In this document: one piece after another, positions 1 to 8,771 of the stretch
Position numbering within the stretch: position 1 is the first letter of the stretch
How the letters are laid out: each line of letters begins with the position of its first letter
Source: Natrialba sp. SSL1
GTDB lineage: Archaea; Halobacteriota; Halobacteria; Halobacteriales; Natrialbaceae
Length of the DNA stretch: 64,000 bases
Assembly (NCBI RefSeq): GCF_001861355.1
Contig: NZ_MASN01000018.1
Location: 62,001 to 126,000, forward strand
Direction: 5' to 3'
Translations under genes and position numbers: made by a program
The notes under the pieces: model-generated
What the model saw: the letters and a program-made list of their open reading frames with translations, nothing else
What the model was told of the DNA's origin: nothing
Database searches by the model: none

Positions 1-1
1 C

Positions 2-1477
2 CAGCGCGACTCGGGGATTCCGTTCCCGGTCTGGTACTGTGATGAGTGTGACCACCCGATCATGGCCGAGAAAGAGGACCTGCCAGTCGATCCCCTCTCG
101 GACGAGCCGCCGGTCGACGCTTGTCCCGAGTGTGGCCACGACGAGTTCGACCCCGAAGAGGACGTCTTCGACACGTGGGCGACCTCCTCGCTGACCCCGC
201 TCATCAACGCCGGCTGGGACTGGGACGACGAGACCGAGGAGTTCCGGATGGACAAGCCGGAACTGTACCCGTTCGACCTGCGCCCCCAGGGCCACGACAT
301 CATCTCGTTCTGGCTGTTCCACACCGTCGTCAAGTGCTACGAGCATACCGGCGAGGTGCCGTTCGACGCGACGATGATCAACGGCCACGTGCTGGACGAG
401 AACCGCGAGAAGATGTCCAAGTCCAAGGGCAACGTCGTCGAACCCGACGAGGTGCTCGCCGACTACCCCGTCGACGCCGTTCGCTTCTGGGCGGCGAGCG
501 CCGCCGTCGGCGACGACTTCCCGTACCAGGAGAAGGATCTGCGCGCCGGCGAGAAGCTCCTGCGCAAGCTCTGGAACGCCTCGAAGCTCGTCGACACCCT
601 CGCTCCCGCAGACCCCGAGGAGCCGGACGAACTCGAGCCCATCGACCGCTGGCTGCTCGCCGAACTCGACGACGCCGTCGCAGAACTCACCACGCAGTTC
701 GAGGAGTACGAGTTCGCCAAGGCCCGCGACCGCCTGCGAACGTTCTTCTGGAACACCTTCTGTGACGACTACTTAGAGATCGCGAAGGGCCGCGAAGACA
801 ACCCCTCGACGCAGTACGCACTGCGGACGGCACACCGGACCTTCCTCGAGTTGTGGGCACCGTTCCTCCCGCACGTCACGGAGGAGATCTGGCAGGCTGT
901 GTACGCAGGCGAGGCGCCACGCGCCTCGGATACGTCGAGCGGTGAGCAAAGCGAGCCGCGAGACAGCAGCGACCTCGAGGCAACGAGCATCCACACCCGC
1001 TCCTGGCCCACCCCACAGGGCTACGACGCCGACCTCGCAGCCGGCGAAACCGCACTCGAGGTCATCGGCGCGCTCCGGCGCTACAAGAGCGAGAATCAGC
1101 TCCCGCTCAACGCCGACCTCGAATCGGTCGCCGTCTACGGCCCGATCGAAGGTTTCGAGGACGCCATCCAGGACGTGATGCACGTTCAGGACCTCACTGT
1201 GCTCGAGTCGGAGCCAGAGGTTACCACGGAAATCGCCTCGATCGACCTCGACTACTCGACGCTCGGGCCGAAGTTCGGCTCCAAGGTCGGCGAGATCGAC
1301 GCCGGCATCGAAAGCGGCGAGTACGAGATCGAGGCGGACGACGACGGCACCGCCACCGCGCTCCACGTCGCCGACGAGGAGCTCGAGTCCGACCTGTTCG
1401 AGATCGAACGCGAGCGCACCTACTCCGGCGAGGGTGAGATGATCGAGACGGAGTCGGCTGTGGTCGTACTCGAGTAA
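2..1477 (+). CDS. valS: Valyl-tRNA synthetase, C-terminal part (5' end outside window)
   Basis: Class I aminoacyl-tRNA synthetase that charges tRNA-Val in the cytoplasm. The reading frame is open from base 2, so the gene starts upstream. It contains a CxxC pair just before residue 20 of the visible part (YCDEC), a second zinc-type CPECG, the HDIISFW stretch of the catalytic fold, the class I signature KMSKSKGN (about base 412-435), and then the helical anticodon-binding domain (RWLLAELDD, FFWNTFCDDYLE) and a C-terminal extension. An Asp/Ser/Glu-rich stretch (about bases 910-985) interrupts the anticodon domain between WQAVYAGE and SIHTRSW and looks like an insertion relative to other ValRS. 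It ends at a TAA, 86 bp before the convergent next gene. The identity is secure; only the N-terminus is missing. Confidence 0.97.
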   Translation, partial: QRDSGIPFPVWYCDECDHPIMAEKEDLPVDPLSDEPPVDACPECGHDEFDPEEDVFDTWATSSLTPLINAGWDWDDETEEFRMDKPELYPFDLRPQGHDIISFWLFHTVVKCYEHTGEVPFDATMINGHVLDENREKMSKSKGNVVEPDEVLADYPVDAVRFWAASAAVGDDFPYQEKDLRAGEKLLRKLWNASKLVDTLAPADPEEPDELEPIDRWLLAELDDAVAELTTQFEEYEFAKARDRLRTFFWNTFCDDYLEIAKGREDNPSTQYALRTAHRTFLELWAPFLPHVTEEIWQAVYAGEAPRASDTSSGEQSEPRDSSDLEATSIHTRSWPTPQGYDADLAAGETALEVIGALRRYKSENQLPLNADLESVAVYGPIEGFEDAIQDVMHVQDLTVLESEPEVTTEIASIDLDYSTLGPKFGSKVGEIDAGIESGEYEIEADDDGTATALHVADEELESDLFEIERERTYSGEGEMIETESAVVVLE

Positions 1478-1563
1478 CTCGACCAACCGACTCGAACGAG
1501 AGCAACCCGGCTCGACTCGAGTCGTGTTTCGCCTGTCCTGAGCGGTCTCTTGATTTCTCGCAC

Positions 1564-2688
1564 CTATGGCTCGCGTGCAACAGCGACATCCTCCTCGTGC
1601 CACGTTGCCGTCGCGGTCACTCGATTCTCGTCGACGTCGACCGACTGGTCCGTCCCGGAGGCACCGAGCACGCCCGCGAGCTCGGTCTCGTCTGGATCGT
1701 CGATGACCGCCGCGAAGCTGCCCGTGGATGTCTCCTCGTCCTCGATGGTAAGTGACGAGACGATCGTCTCGGCACCCTCGAGTGCCGGGTACGCGAAGTC
1801 GACGAGCGGATCTGCGTCGTCTGCAGCGGCCGCCGACTCCGCGGGGGCACCCAACTGGCCGACGACGACATCGCCCCCGCCGGCAGTCTCGAGCGCCCAC
1901 GCGAACGACTCGGAGCCGTCGACTGCCCGATCAGCGGTCCCTCCTGCAGCGCCGATCGTCGACTCGAGTACGGCCAGCGCATCGACCGCCTCGTCGTCGA
2001 CGACGACGAGCGCATCGTCACCGACGGCGATCGCCGTCCCCGCTGTGTCTTCGACGGGCGTATACACCTCGTAGCCGTCGATCTCGTCCGTTCGCTCGAG
2101 TTGGCTGATGAACTCGGCCGCCGGCTCGGCGGTGAGGCGTTCGTCGATCTCCGCAGGGTCGATCTCGCCGAGCACGACGTACGTATCGGGCGTCTGCAGC
2201 AGGGTCGAGACGCTCGAGTCGAACATCTCGTCGTCGTCGAGGAGCCGGCCGATCCCAAACTGCGCGAGGTCGAACCCGACGAAGAGATACGCCGACAGCG
2301 CTCCCTCCGAAACCGGGGCGATCATCGGATCCGCCTCGTACTCCGGCGGGACTTCGTCGTCCGGCTGCGCCTCCTCGAGTTCGTCGCTGGCGTACTCGTC
2401 GAGTGTCGCCCAGTCGACGGCGACGAACTCGAGTTCGCGTGGGTCGTCGTCTGGAAGCCAGTGGCTGTACGCTGGGCCGTCATCGGTCGCGGTCTCGCCA
2501 TCGGCTTCGTCTGTGTCGTCCGCACCGACCTCGTCACCGTCCTGTGCAGCAACTGACCCACCGAGGAGCGCGAGGGTCGCAAGCGTCGCCGTTACACTGG
2601 TGTACTCGAGTACGGTTCGGCGGGTCGGCCAGTTCGGCTGGTCTCGCCAGTTTGGGTTAGTCGCCCGATCTGGTGGGTTCGGTGTCAT
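1564..2688 (-). CDS. Secreted Tat-signal protein, function unknown
   Basis: About 374 residues. The ATG at 2688 is preferred over the GTG at 2703 because a TATA-like CTTATTT lies about 27 nt upstream, as in haloarchaeal leaderless genes. The N-terminus has a twin Arg followed by a hydrophobic stretch (RRTVLEY, then ATLATLALLGG) ending in AQD, so it is probably exported by Tat. After an acidic linker comes a soluble domain with alternating hydrophobic strands and acidic loops, without Cys. I recognise no catalytic motif. It is convergent with valS and followed upstream by a 36-bp tandem repeat. Best described as a haloarchaeal secreted hypothetical protein. Confidence 0.75.
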   Translation of the reverse strand: MTPNPPDRATNPNWRDQPNWPTRRTVLEYTSVTATLATLALLGGSVAAQDGDEVGADDTDEADGETATDDGPAYSHWLPDDDPRELEFVAVDWATLDEYASDELEEAQPDDEVPPEYEADPMIAPVSEGALSAYLFVGFDLAQFGIGRLLDDDEMFDSSVSTLLQTPDTYVVLGEIDPAEIDERLTAEPAAEFISQLERTDEIDGYEVYTPVEDTAGTAIAVGDDALVVVDDEAVDALAVLESTIGAAGGTADRAVDGSESFAWALETAGGGDVVVGQLGAPAESAAAADDADPLVDFAYPALEGAETIVSSLTIEDEETSTGSFAAVIDDPDETELAGVLGASGTDQSVDVDENRVTATATWHEEDVAVAREP

Positions 2689-2777
2689 GGGACCCACGTA
2701 CACGTCCGGGTTCGAAATAAGACGACCCTACGGTCACCGCACGCAGACTGTCACTCCGGCCAGCACCCGAAATTGCA

Positions 2778-2868
2778 GTAGCTGACGAGCGGCGGGCAGT
2801 ACTCGAGAGTACCGTGGCTGACGAGCGTCAGGCAGTACCCGAGACTGGAGTGGCTGACGAACCGAGTC
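2778..2868. repeat. 36-bp imperfect tandem repeat, about 2.5 copies
   Basis: The motif GTGGCTGACGAG (first copy GTAGCTGACGAG) starts at 2778, 2814 and 2850, giving an exact 36-bp period; the second and third units diverge by several bases. The repeat fills the 190-bp gap between the secreted protein and the end of the ABC permease gene. It is not inside a recognised gene. Confidence 0.7.
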
Positions 2869-2895
2869 GGGTCCGAGTCACGACGGCGTGCAGCG

Positions 2896-3678
2896 TCAGA
2901 TGTCGCGCCGGACAAAGAGCGCCACCGCGAGAGCGATCAGCGCAAGAAACCCGACCAGCAGAACGCCGGCATCGAAGAGTGCGTACTCCTCGTGGACGAG
3001 GATTGCCGTCTGATCGTAGTATCGGGTCGGTGCGGCGGCACCGATCCACTCGTAGTCAGGGTCCAGACTCGAGACGCCCTCGACTAGCCACAGGACGATG
3101 ACAGCACCCAGCGCCGCCGCTCGTGCGCTTCGGACGTGGTCAATCCCGACGGAGAGGACGAGGCCGATTCCGGCACAGACGAGCAGATAGGGAACCGAGA
3201 GGAGATGGACCATCGCGAGGGCGACAGGATTGAACGATTCCCCGATAGCGAGTGCGCTGACGTAGACGATGAGTGCGACCCCGACGTTCAGCGCAACCAG
3301 GGGAACCCAGAGCGCCCCGAGCTTCTGGAGGACGACCGATTCGCGGGAGACCGGATTCGAGAGGGTGAGATCCATCGACCGGTCCTGGATATCGCCCGCG
3401 ATCAGACCGGCGCTGACGTACGCGAAGTAGATGCCGACGAGCAGAATCCAGAAGAACGAGTAGATCTCCGCCGCGATGAAGCCCTCGATCGTGTGTAGTT
3501 CTTCGATCCCAAACAGCTCGAACATGAACCCTGGGAAGGCGTCCTCCAAGACGTCCATCTCCTCCTGGACTCCGGGGAACATCGAGAAGTAGAGCGCCGA
3601 CAGCACCGCGAAGACGGCAAGCAAGATAACTGACCCACGAACCCGCTTTCTGGATTCGATGCGGAGGATGGCCGTCAT
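2896..3678 (-). CDS. ABC-2 type transporter permease (second of two)
   Basis: Integral membrane subunit, 260 aa, of an ABC exporter or copper/antibiotic-type ABC-2 system. It has an N-terminal helix (about residues 15-33), a long extracellular loop containing the GIEELHTIEGF stretch, then five further hydrophobic segments and a terminal FVRRD. It is the same length as the upstream gene and aligns with it throughout (shared HTIEGF, FAYVSAG, SRESVVLQK, LGALWVPLVAL, PYLLVCAGIG), so the two are tandem duplicates. It starts 10 bp after the upstream permease stop and is the last gene of a three-gene operon transcribed leftward. Substrate unknown. Confidence 0.9.
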   Translation of the reverse strand: MTAILRIESRKRVRGSVILLAVFAVLSALYFSMFPGVQEEMDVLEDAFPGFMFELFGIEELHTIEGFIAAEIYSFFWILLVGIYFAYVSAGLIAGDIQDRSMDLTLSNPVSRESVVLQKLGALWVPLVALNVGVALIVYVSALAIGESFNPVALAMVHLLSVPYLLVCAGIGLVLSVGIDHVRSARAAALGAVIVLWLVEGVSSLDPDYEWIGAAAPTRYYDQTAILVHEEYALFDAGVLLVGFLALIALAVALFVRRDI

Positions 3679-3688
3679 GGTCGCCCCC

Positions 3689-4471
3689 TCAGAGATCCCT
3701 CCGGACGAAGTAGGCGGTCGCGAGGCCCACCAGGGCGAGAAAGGCTGCGAGGAGGAGTCCGGCGTCGAGGAGCGCGTACTCCTCGTGGATGAGGATCGCC
3801 GTCGGATCGTAGTACCGACTCGGCGTCACCGTACCGACCCACTCGAAATCCGGGTTCAGCTGGGCGAGGCCGTCGACGAGCCAGAGAACGAACACCAGTC
3901 CCAGCGCGGCGGCCTGGGCGGTTTCGACCCGATCGAGGACGACGGAGAAGACGATCCCGATGCCGGCACAGACGAGCAGGTACGGGACGCCGAGCACGTG
4001 GACCATCGCGAGCGCAATTGGATTGACCGACTCCCCGAGAAGGGACACACCGAGCAGGAGCGTGCCGAGCAAGGCGAGCGACAGCGCGACCAGTGGAACC
4101 CACAACGCCCCGATCTTCTGGAGGACGACCGATTCACGAGAGACGGCACTCGAGAGGGTGAGATCCATGCGTCGCGTTCGAACGTCTCTCGAGATCATGC
4201 CGGCGCTAACGTAGGCGAAGTAGATTCCAGCGAGGAGCACCCAGACGAACGGGAAGATGTACCCGCCGAGAAAACCCTCGATCGTGTGGAGCTCTTCGAC
4301 GCCGAGCAGGGCCAGTATGTACTCCGGGTACACCTCCTCGAACAGCGCTGCTTCGTCCTGGATACTCGGGAAGACGACGAGAAAGAACGCCGACAGAACG
4401 ACGAGTAGGCCGGTCAGCAACAGTGTCCCGCGCAGCAGCCGCCCCGACTCGGTGCGCAAGATTGCGGTCAT
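3689..4471 (-). CDS. ABC-2 type transporter permease (first of two)
   Basis: Membrane subunit of 260 aa with about six hydrophobic segments, paralogous to the gene immediately downstream. The ATG overlaps the stop of the ATPase gene by four bases (ATGA at 4468-4471), showing translational coupling. With the ATPase and the second permease it would form an asymmetric exporter. In known ABC-2 systems of this shape (NatAB, BcrAB, NosDFY-like) the cargo ranges from ions and antibiotics to metal cofactors; nothing here decides among these. Confidence 0.9.
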   Translation of the reverse strand: MTAILRTESGRLLRGTLLLTGLLVVLSAFFLVVFPSIQDEAALFEEVYPEYILALLGVEELHTIEGFLGGYIFPFVWVLLAGIYFAYVSAGMISRDVRTRRMDLTLSSAVSRESVVLQKIGALWVPLVALSLALLGTLLLGVSLLGESVNPIALAMVHVLGVPYLLVCAGIGIVFSVVLDRVETAQAAALGLVFVLWLVDGLAQLNPDFEWVGTVTPSRYYDPTAILIHEEYALLDAGLLLAAFLALVGLATAYFVRRDL

Positions 4472-5406
4472 CCGGTCTCCTGGGAGTCGGTCCCGTAGTA
4501 GTGTTTGAACACCTCGTCCAGCTGTGGATCGCCGATATCGACGTCCGTCACGTCGTACTGCACGAGGTGCTCGAGTAGTTCGATCACCTCTCCCGTATAG
4601 GTAAATCGAGCCGTTCGGTCGACGAGTTCGACGTCGATCATCTCCGCCGTGACGAACTGGTCCGGATCGACCGGTCTCGCGAGTTGCACTCGAACGTCCT
4701 TTCCGCCTCGCTCGAGTAACTCCTCGATGGTCTCGAGTGCAACTAGCTCGCCGTCGCGGATGATCCCGACGCGGTCACAGACGCGCTGGACTTCGCTGAG
4801 AACGTGTGAGGAGAAGAAGATGGTCGTTCCAGCGTCGCGTTCGTCCTCGAGAAAGCGGTGTAACCGATCCTGCTTGAGCGGGTCCAGACCCGATGTCGGT
4901 TCGTCCATGATCACGAGATCGGGATCGTGCATGAACGCCTGGACGATACCGAGCATCCGGCGATTCCCGTGCGAGTAGGTTTCGACTGGTTTGTCGAGCG
5001 GCGGTCGAAACAGTTCGAGCAGTTCGTCCCGTCGCTCGTCTCCCCGCAGTCGGGCGAAGTACTCGAGTACCTCGCGGCCGGTTAGCCGTTCTTCGAACCC
5101 GAGCGTGTCCGGGAGGTAGCCGACGTTGGCTTTGGCCTGGGTGAGCGCTCGTCGGTCGCGAATATCTGCACCGAGCACGGTTGCGGTGCCGGCGGTCGGC
5201 TTGAGCAGGCCGAGGAGAAGCCGGATGGTCGTCGTCTTTCCTGCGCCGTTCGGCCCGAGGTAGCCGAATATCTCGCCGGGTTCGACGGCGAAGATAACTG
5301 CGTCGTTGGCCATGACGTCGCCGTACTGCTTGGTGAGGCCGTCCAACCTGATCGTGGCTGTGTCGGCAGTGGGTTCGGTCTCGTGTGCCGCAGTCTGGCC
5401 AGACAT
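4468..5406 (-). CDS. ABC transporter ATP-binding protein
   Basis: Nucleotide-binding subunit of the exporter encoded with the two permeases, 312 aa from the ATG at 5406; the upstream in-frame ATG at 5490 adds a 28-residue extension of poor quality. Walker A is GPNGAGKTT (residues 51-59), Walker B LVIMDEP (164-170), and the switch His is H201 in FFSSHVLSE. The ABC signature reads YSHGNRR (144-150) instead of LSGGQ, related to the YSKGMKQ form of NatA/BcrA-like ATPases. A C-terminal domain of about 90 residues follows, ending DEVFKHYYG, typical of this subfamily. First gene of the operon. Confidence 0.95.
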   Translation of the reverse strand: MSGQTAAHETEPTADTATIRLDGLTKQYGDVMANDAVIFAVEPGEIFGYLGPNGAGKTTTIRLLLGLLKPTAGTATVLGADIRDRRALTQAKANVGYLPDTLGFEERLTGREVLEYFARLRGDERRDELLELFRPPLDKPVETYSHGNRRMLGIVQAFMHDPDLVIMDEPTSGLDPLKQDRLHRFLEDERDAGTTIFFSSHVLSEVQRVCDRVGIIRDGELVALETIEELLERGGKDVRVQLARPVDPDQFVTAEMIDVELVDRTARFTYTGEVIELLEHLVQYDVTDVDIGDPQLDEVFKHYYGTDSQETG

Positions 5407-5709
5407 GATTGGTCCTCTCAGGATGTGACGCGATTGGATGCCGCGACGTGCTATGCTACGCGACTCGACATCGTCACCGGGCATAAACACCTGTCTCCGC
5501 TGCTACGACTGTTCACCTTCCCAACGGAACTGAGTGGGTGAGAGGCCGTGCCGTCTGTCCCCGTTGGAACGCCGTGTCAGTTACCGTCGGCAGTCGTCGC
5601 GTAGTCGCGTAGCGGCCACTAGTGAGGGAGCAACAACTGCTGTGATGGTGGTCAAACGATCGTTTCAGTTAGCCGTACTGTTTTGTTATCGAATTGCGTC
5701 AGTGACTGC
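5407..5709. promoter_or_regulatory. Divergent intergenic region with a 12-bp palindrome
   Basis: This 303-bp gap separates the leftward ABC operon from the rightward lipoprotein gene and must carry both promoters. A perfect palindrome AAACGATCGTTT lies at 5654-5665, about 45 bp upstream of the lipoprotein ATG, just ahead of a T-rich stretch (TTTTGTTATC near 5681) at the TATA distance. I see no RNA gene or further ORF here. A palindrome of this size is expected several times by chance in 64 kb, so an operator role is only a suggestion. Confidence 0.4.
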
Positions 5710-6813
5710 ATGGACAAACTCGATCGACGCCACCTGCTCGGACTCAGTGCGGCGGGCTTCGGGGCCGTTGTCGGCTGCCTGGACAGCGACCCGGAGGCAA
5801 CGGCAGAGAACGGCTCGGACGAGCCAGATGGGAACGGCAGCGAGGGCGAAGATGGAGACGGAGACGAGAACGCGAGCGGAAACGAAGACGGGAACGGAAC
5901 CGAAACCGCCCAGCACCCACCCTGTCCCGACTACGGCGATTCAGTCGACCGTGTCGTCTGCTACGACGCCATCGACCCCGAAACCGAACCCACGTACCTC
6001 GAGCCGTCGGCTCGGACCGTCGAGGAGGGAACAACGGTCGAGTTCAGCCTCACGAACGATTCGGACGAGACCCTGGCGACGAACTTCTACAACTGGCGCG
6101 TTGACAAGTACGTCGACGGAGAATGGTACCGGGTTGCGCCGCTCGGACACCCCGATCCGCTGATGTCCGTCGAACCCGGCGAGCAACACACCTGGACCGT
6201 CACCCCCGATAACGACGGTATACTGGACGGCGACCGAATCGCGTCGGGCGGCGGAACGGAGGAATTGACGCTCGTCGGCGTCGGATCAGGGACGTACGCC
6301 TTCCGCGCTCGCGGCTGGTTCGAAGACAGCCGTGACGACGAAATCCTGGCGTTCGCGACGACGTTCGAACTCGAATCCGCTGCACTCACACTCGAGCCGA
6401 CGGACGCGATCGAAGAGGTCGAACTCGAATCGGGTGACGATATCGACGGTGACGGCGACGACGCCGGCGATGATGATGGCGACAGTGCTGACGAAGATAG
6501 TGACACACTTGTCGCACACTCCACCCGTGGTGACTCCGACGACGAGTATCATCGTCTCGCCGCGTTCGAACTCGAGGTGGTCGACGAACCGAGCGACGAG
6601 GGCAATGCAGATCCCCAGCACGTCATTACGGAGCAACTGCTTCGGTTCGAACAGCTCTGGGATGCGATCGCGCTCGCGGACGAACACGACGTCTCCGCGG
6701 TTCGTCTCGAGGAGTACGACGCGACGTATCCGGTCTTCGGGCGTGGTTCAGACGGACTCTACGAGTACCAGGGACAGTACTACCGTGTTCGAACACGGGA
6801 ACTCGAGGAGTGA
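5710..6813 (+). CDS. Tat-exported lipoprotein, function unknown
   Basis: About 367 residues. The ATG at 5710 is chosen because the protein then begins MDKLDRRHLLGLSAAGFG and the lipobox VVGC follows at once, the normal haloarchaeal Tat-lipoprotein layout; the in-frame ATG at 5683 would put nine odd residues ahead. A Gly/Asp/Asn/Glu-rich spacer (about residues 30-65) separates the lipid anchor from a beta-rich domain (VEFSLTNDSDETLATNFYNWRV, split by WYRVAP and EQHTWTV), which resembles immunoglobulin-like extracellular domains. A second acidic low-complexity segment (about 240-265) leads into a C-terminal domain ending YEYQGQYYRVRTREL. Surface-anchored; function unknown. Confidence 0.85.
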   Translation: MDKLDRRHLLGLSAAGFGAVVGCLDSDPEATAENGSDEPDGNGSEGEDGDGDENASGNEDGNGTETAQHPPCPDYGDSVDRVVCYDAIDPETEPTYLEPSARTVEEGTTVEFSLTNDSDETLATNFYNWRVDKYVDGEWYRVAPLGHPDPLMSVEPGEQHTWTVTPDNDGILDGDRIASGGGTEELTLVGVGSGTYAFRARGWFEDSRDDEILAFATTFELESAALTLEPTDAIEEVELESGDDIDGDGDDAGDDDGDSADEDSDTLVAHSTRGDSDDEYHRLAAFELEVVDEPSDEGNADPQHVITEQLLRFEQLWDAIALADEHDVSAVRLEEYDATYPVFGRGSDGLYEYQGQYYRVRTRELEE

Positions 6814-6839
6814 CCGGAGCACGAACAACGAGAGACTCG

Positions 6840-7550
6840 TCAGGCTGTTGCGTGCTGCTGTTCGAGTGCAGCCTCACACTGTTTCACCCGAATCGCGAGC
6901 GCGAGAAACAGCGCGAGCAGCGTAAACGTCACTTCGCCGGCGGCGATGACGCCAAGGGCGTCGGCCTGCAGAAACATTGGTTCGTCTCGCGCGACCGGGA
7001 TTGCAGTGTGGTGCGGGTCGCCGACGATCGGGATGAAGTAGTCGACGATCAGGTTGCTGGTATACCAGCCGAGTGCAACAGCAACCCCCCAGACGGGGAA
7101 GTCGCTGATCCGGTAGAGGACGAGCGCCTGGACGACCATCCCGAGGTGACTCCAGAAGAGGAACTGGAACATCAGCGGGTGGAGATACGAGTAGGAGTCG
7201 TAGAACGCGAGCAGGGTGTACGGCGTCCAGAGCCCGAGAATGATGTTCCCGAAGAACGCGAGCGCGGTCAGCCACGGCAGTTCGTGGCCGAGTTTCCAGG
7301 CGGCGATAGCCAGCGCGATAAACAGCGTCGCCATCGGACTGTCCGGCACCCAGGGCCACATCACGGCCGGCGTCTGGGCGAACTGGCCGGAGTAGTACCA
7401 GAAGCCAAAGACCGTCCCGAGGAGGTTGATCGCCACGACGAGCCAGGCGAATCTGAGCCCGAGGTTCTCGAGTAGTCGCGGGACTGGCGCGAGGTATCGC
7501 GGCAACCGGTGGTTACGGTCGCGAATCTGCGGCCTAGTCGACGTTGACAT
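6840..7550 (-). CDS. DUF1405-like integral membrane protein
   Basis: A 236-residue protein with about seven hydrophobic segments. The WYYSGQF, MWPWVPDSP, WTPYTL and HLGMVVQA signatures and the late DYFIPIVGDPHH are those I associate with the DUF1405 family, found in Bacillus and haloarchaea, with no established function. It ends convergently, 26 bp from the lipoprotein gene. Confidence 0.8.
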   Translation of the reverse strand: MSTSTRPQIRDRNHRLPRYLAPVPRLLENLGLRFAWLVVAINLLGTVFGFWYYSGQFAQTPAVMWPWVPDSPMATLFIALAIAAWKLGHELPWLTALAFFGNIILGLWTPYTLLAFYDSYSYLHPLMFQFLFWSHLGMVVQALVLYRISDFPVWGVAVALGWYTSNLIVDYFIPIVGDPHHTAIPVARDEPMFLQADALGVIAAGEVTFTLLALFLALAIRVKQCEAALEQQHATA

Positions 7551-7748
7551 CGATTTCGTCCGGTTCGATGGGATGAATCCGCAAAACAGTAGCGGTTACC
7601 GGTAGTGGCAGAATTTCCGAACCACGTTCAAACAATACCGCGAATAAGAGAACTGTGGTTGAAAGTGAGTCAGTCTGATAAACGAGTTATAACTAACGGC
7701 TCGTCCGCAACAGATACGTGTAAGTGCCGTGGGTGAAAACGCCACACC

Positions 7749-8657
7749 ATGGCCGAGACCACAGATCTCGAAGAACTCCGACGTGGGACCGATCTCATCA
7801 AGCGCGGCTTCGCACAGATGCAAAAGGGCGGCGTCATCATGGACGTCGTCAACCCCGAACAGGCCCGGATTGCCGAAGACGCGGGCGCAGTCGCCGTCAT
7901 GGCACTCGAGGCAGTGCCGGCAGACATCCGCAAGCGCGGCGGCGTCGCCCGGATGGCAGACCCCGCGGACGTCGAGGAAATCGTCAACGAGGTCTCGATC
8001 CCGGTGATGGGCAAGGCCCGGATCGGACACACGAAAGAAGCACAGATACTCGAGTCCGTCGGCGTCGACATGATCGACGAGTCGGAGGTGCTCACCCCCG
8101 CAGACGACGCCTACCACATCGATAAGCGCGACTTTACGGCCCCGTTCGTCTGCGGCGCGCGCAATCTCGGTGAAGCACTGCGCCGGATCGAGGAGGGAGC
8201 AGCGATGATCCGGACCAAGGGAGAAGCCGGAACGGGTGACGTGAACCAGGCCGTTCACCACCAGCGGACGATCAAGGGAGAAATTCGCCAGCTGGAGGGA
8301 ATGAAACACGAGGAACGCGAGGCCTACGCCCGCGAGATCGAAGCGCCCGCGGAGCTCGTCCACGAAACCGCCGAAATGGGTCGACTGCCGGTCGTGAACT
8401 TCGCTGCAGGCGGTATCGCGACGCCAGCAGACGCGGCGCTCATGATGCACCACGAGTGTGACGGTATCTTCGTCGGCAGCGGGATCTTCGGCGCGGAGAA
8501 CCCACCGGTGATGGGTGAAGCAATCGTCGAGGCTGTGAACAACTGGGACGACGCCGACGAACTCGCAGAGATTTCGAAGAACCTCGGTAAGGGGATGAAA
8601 GGCGACGCGAACGTCGATCTTCCCGAAGAAGAGAAACTCCAGGACCGCGGCGTCTAA
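7749..8657 (+). CDS. pdxS: Pyridoxal 5'-phosphate synthase lyase subunit PdxS
   Basis: Makes PLP from ribose 5-phosphate, glyceraldehyde 3-phosphate and glutamine-derived ammonia in the DXP-independent route, as a dodecamer partnered by the glutaminase PdxT. The 302-aa (beta/alpha)8 protein has the N-terminal GGVIMDVVN, the Schiff-base Lys in [10 protein letters not shown], the second active-site Lys in RTKGEAGTG, and the phosphate loop [10 protein letters not shown] followed by GIFVGSGIF. pdxT is not in this window. A TATA-like TTATAACTAA lies about 55 bp upstream of the ATG, so a short leader is likely. Length and motifs are fully normal. Confidence 0.98.
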   Translation: MAETTDLEELRRGTDLIKRGFAQMQKGGVIMDVVNPEQARIAEDAGAVAVMALEAVPADIRKRGGVARMADPADVEEIVNEVSIPVMGKARIGHTKEAQILESVGVDMIDESEVLTPADDAYHIDKRDFTAPFVCGARNLGEALRRIEEGAAMIRTKGEAGTGDVNQAVHHQRTIKGEIRQLEGMKHEEREAYAREIEAPAELVHETAEMGRLPVVNFAAGGIATPADAALMMHHECDGIFVGSGIFGAENPPVMGEAIVEAVNNWDDADELAEISKNLGKGMKGDANVDLPEEEKLQDRGV

Positions 8658-8771
8658 GAAGAACGCCCCTCGAACTCGGCAGTGGGTTGCGGGAGGTCGA
8701 ACGGCGAACGACGGAACGCGACGAGTCTCGTTGCAGACGACGCGGGCAGTCAGCTCCGACAGTTCGTCACG

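Noticed and set aside
773-1900. 375-codon minus-strand frame over valS
   Set aside because: Overlaps the whole ValRS C-terminus and is a low-complexity Arg/Gly/Val shadow.
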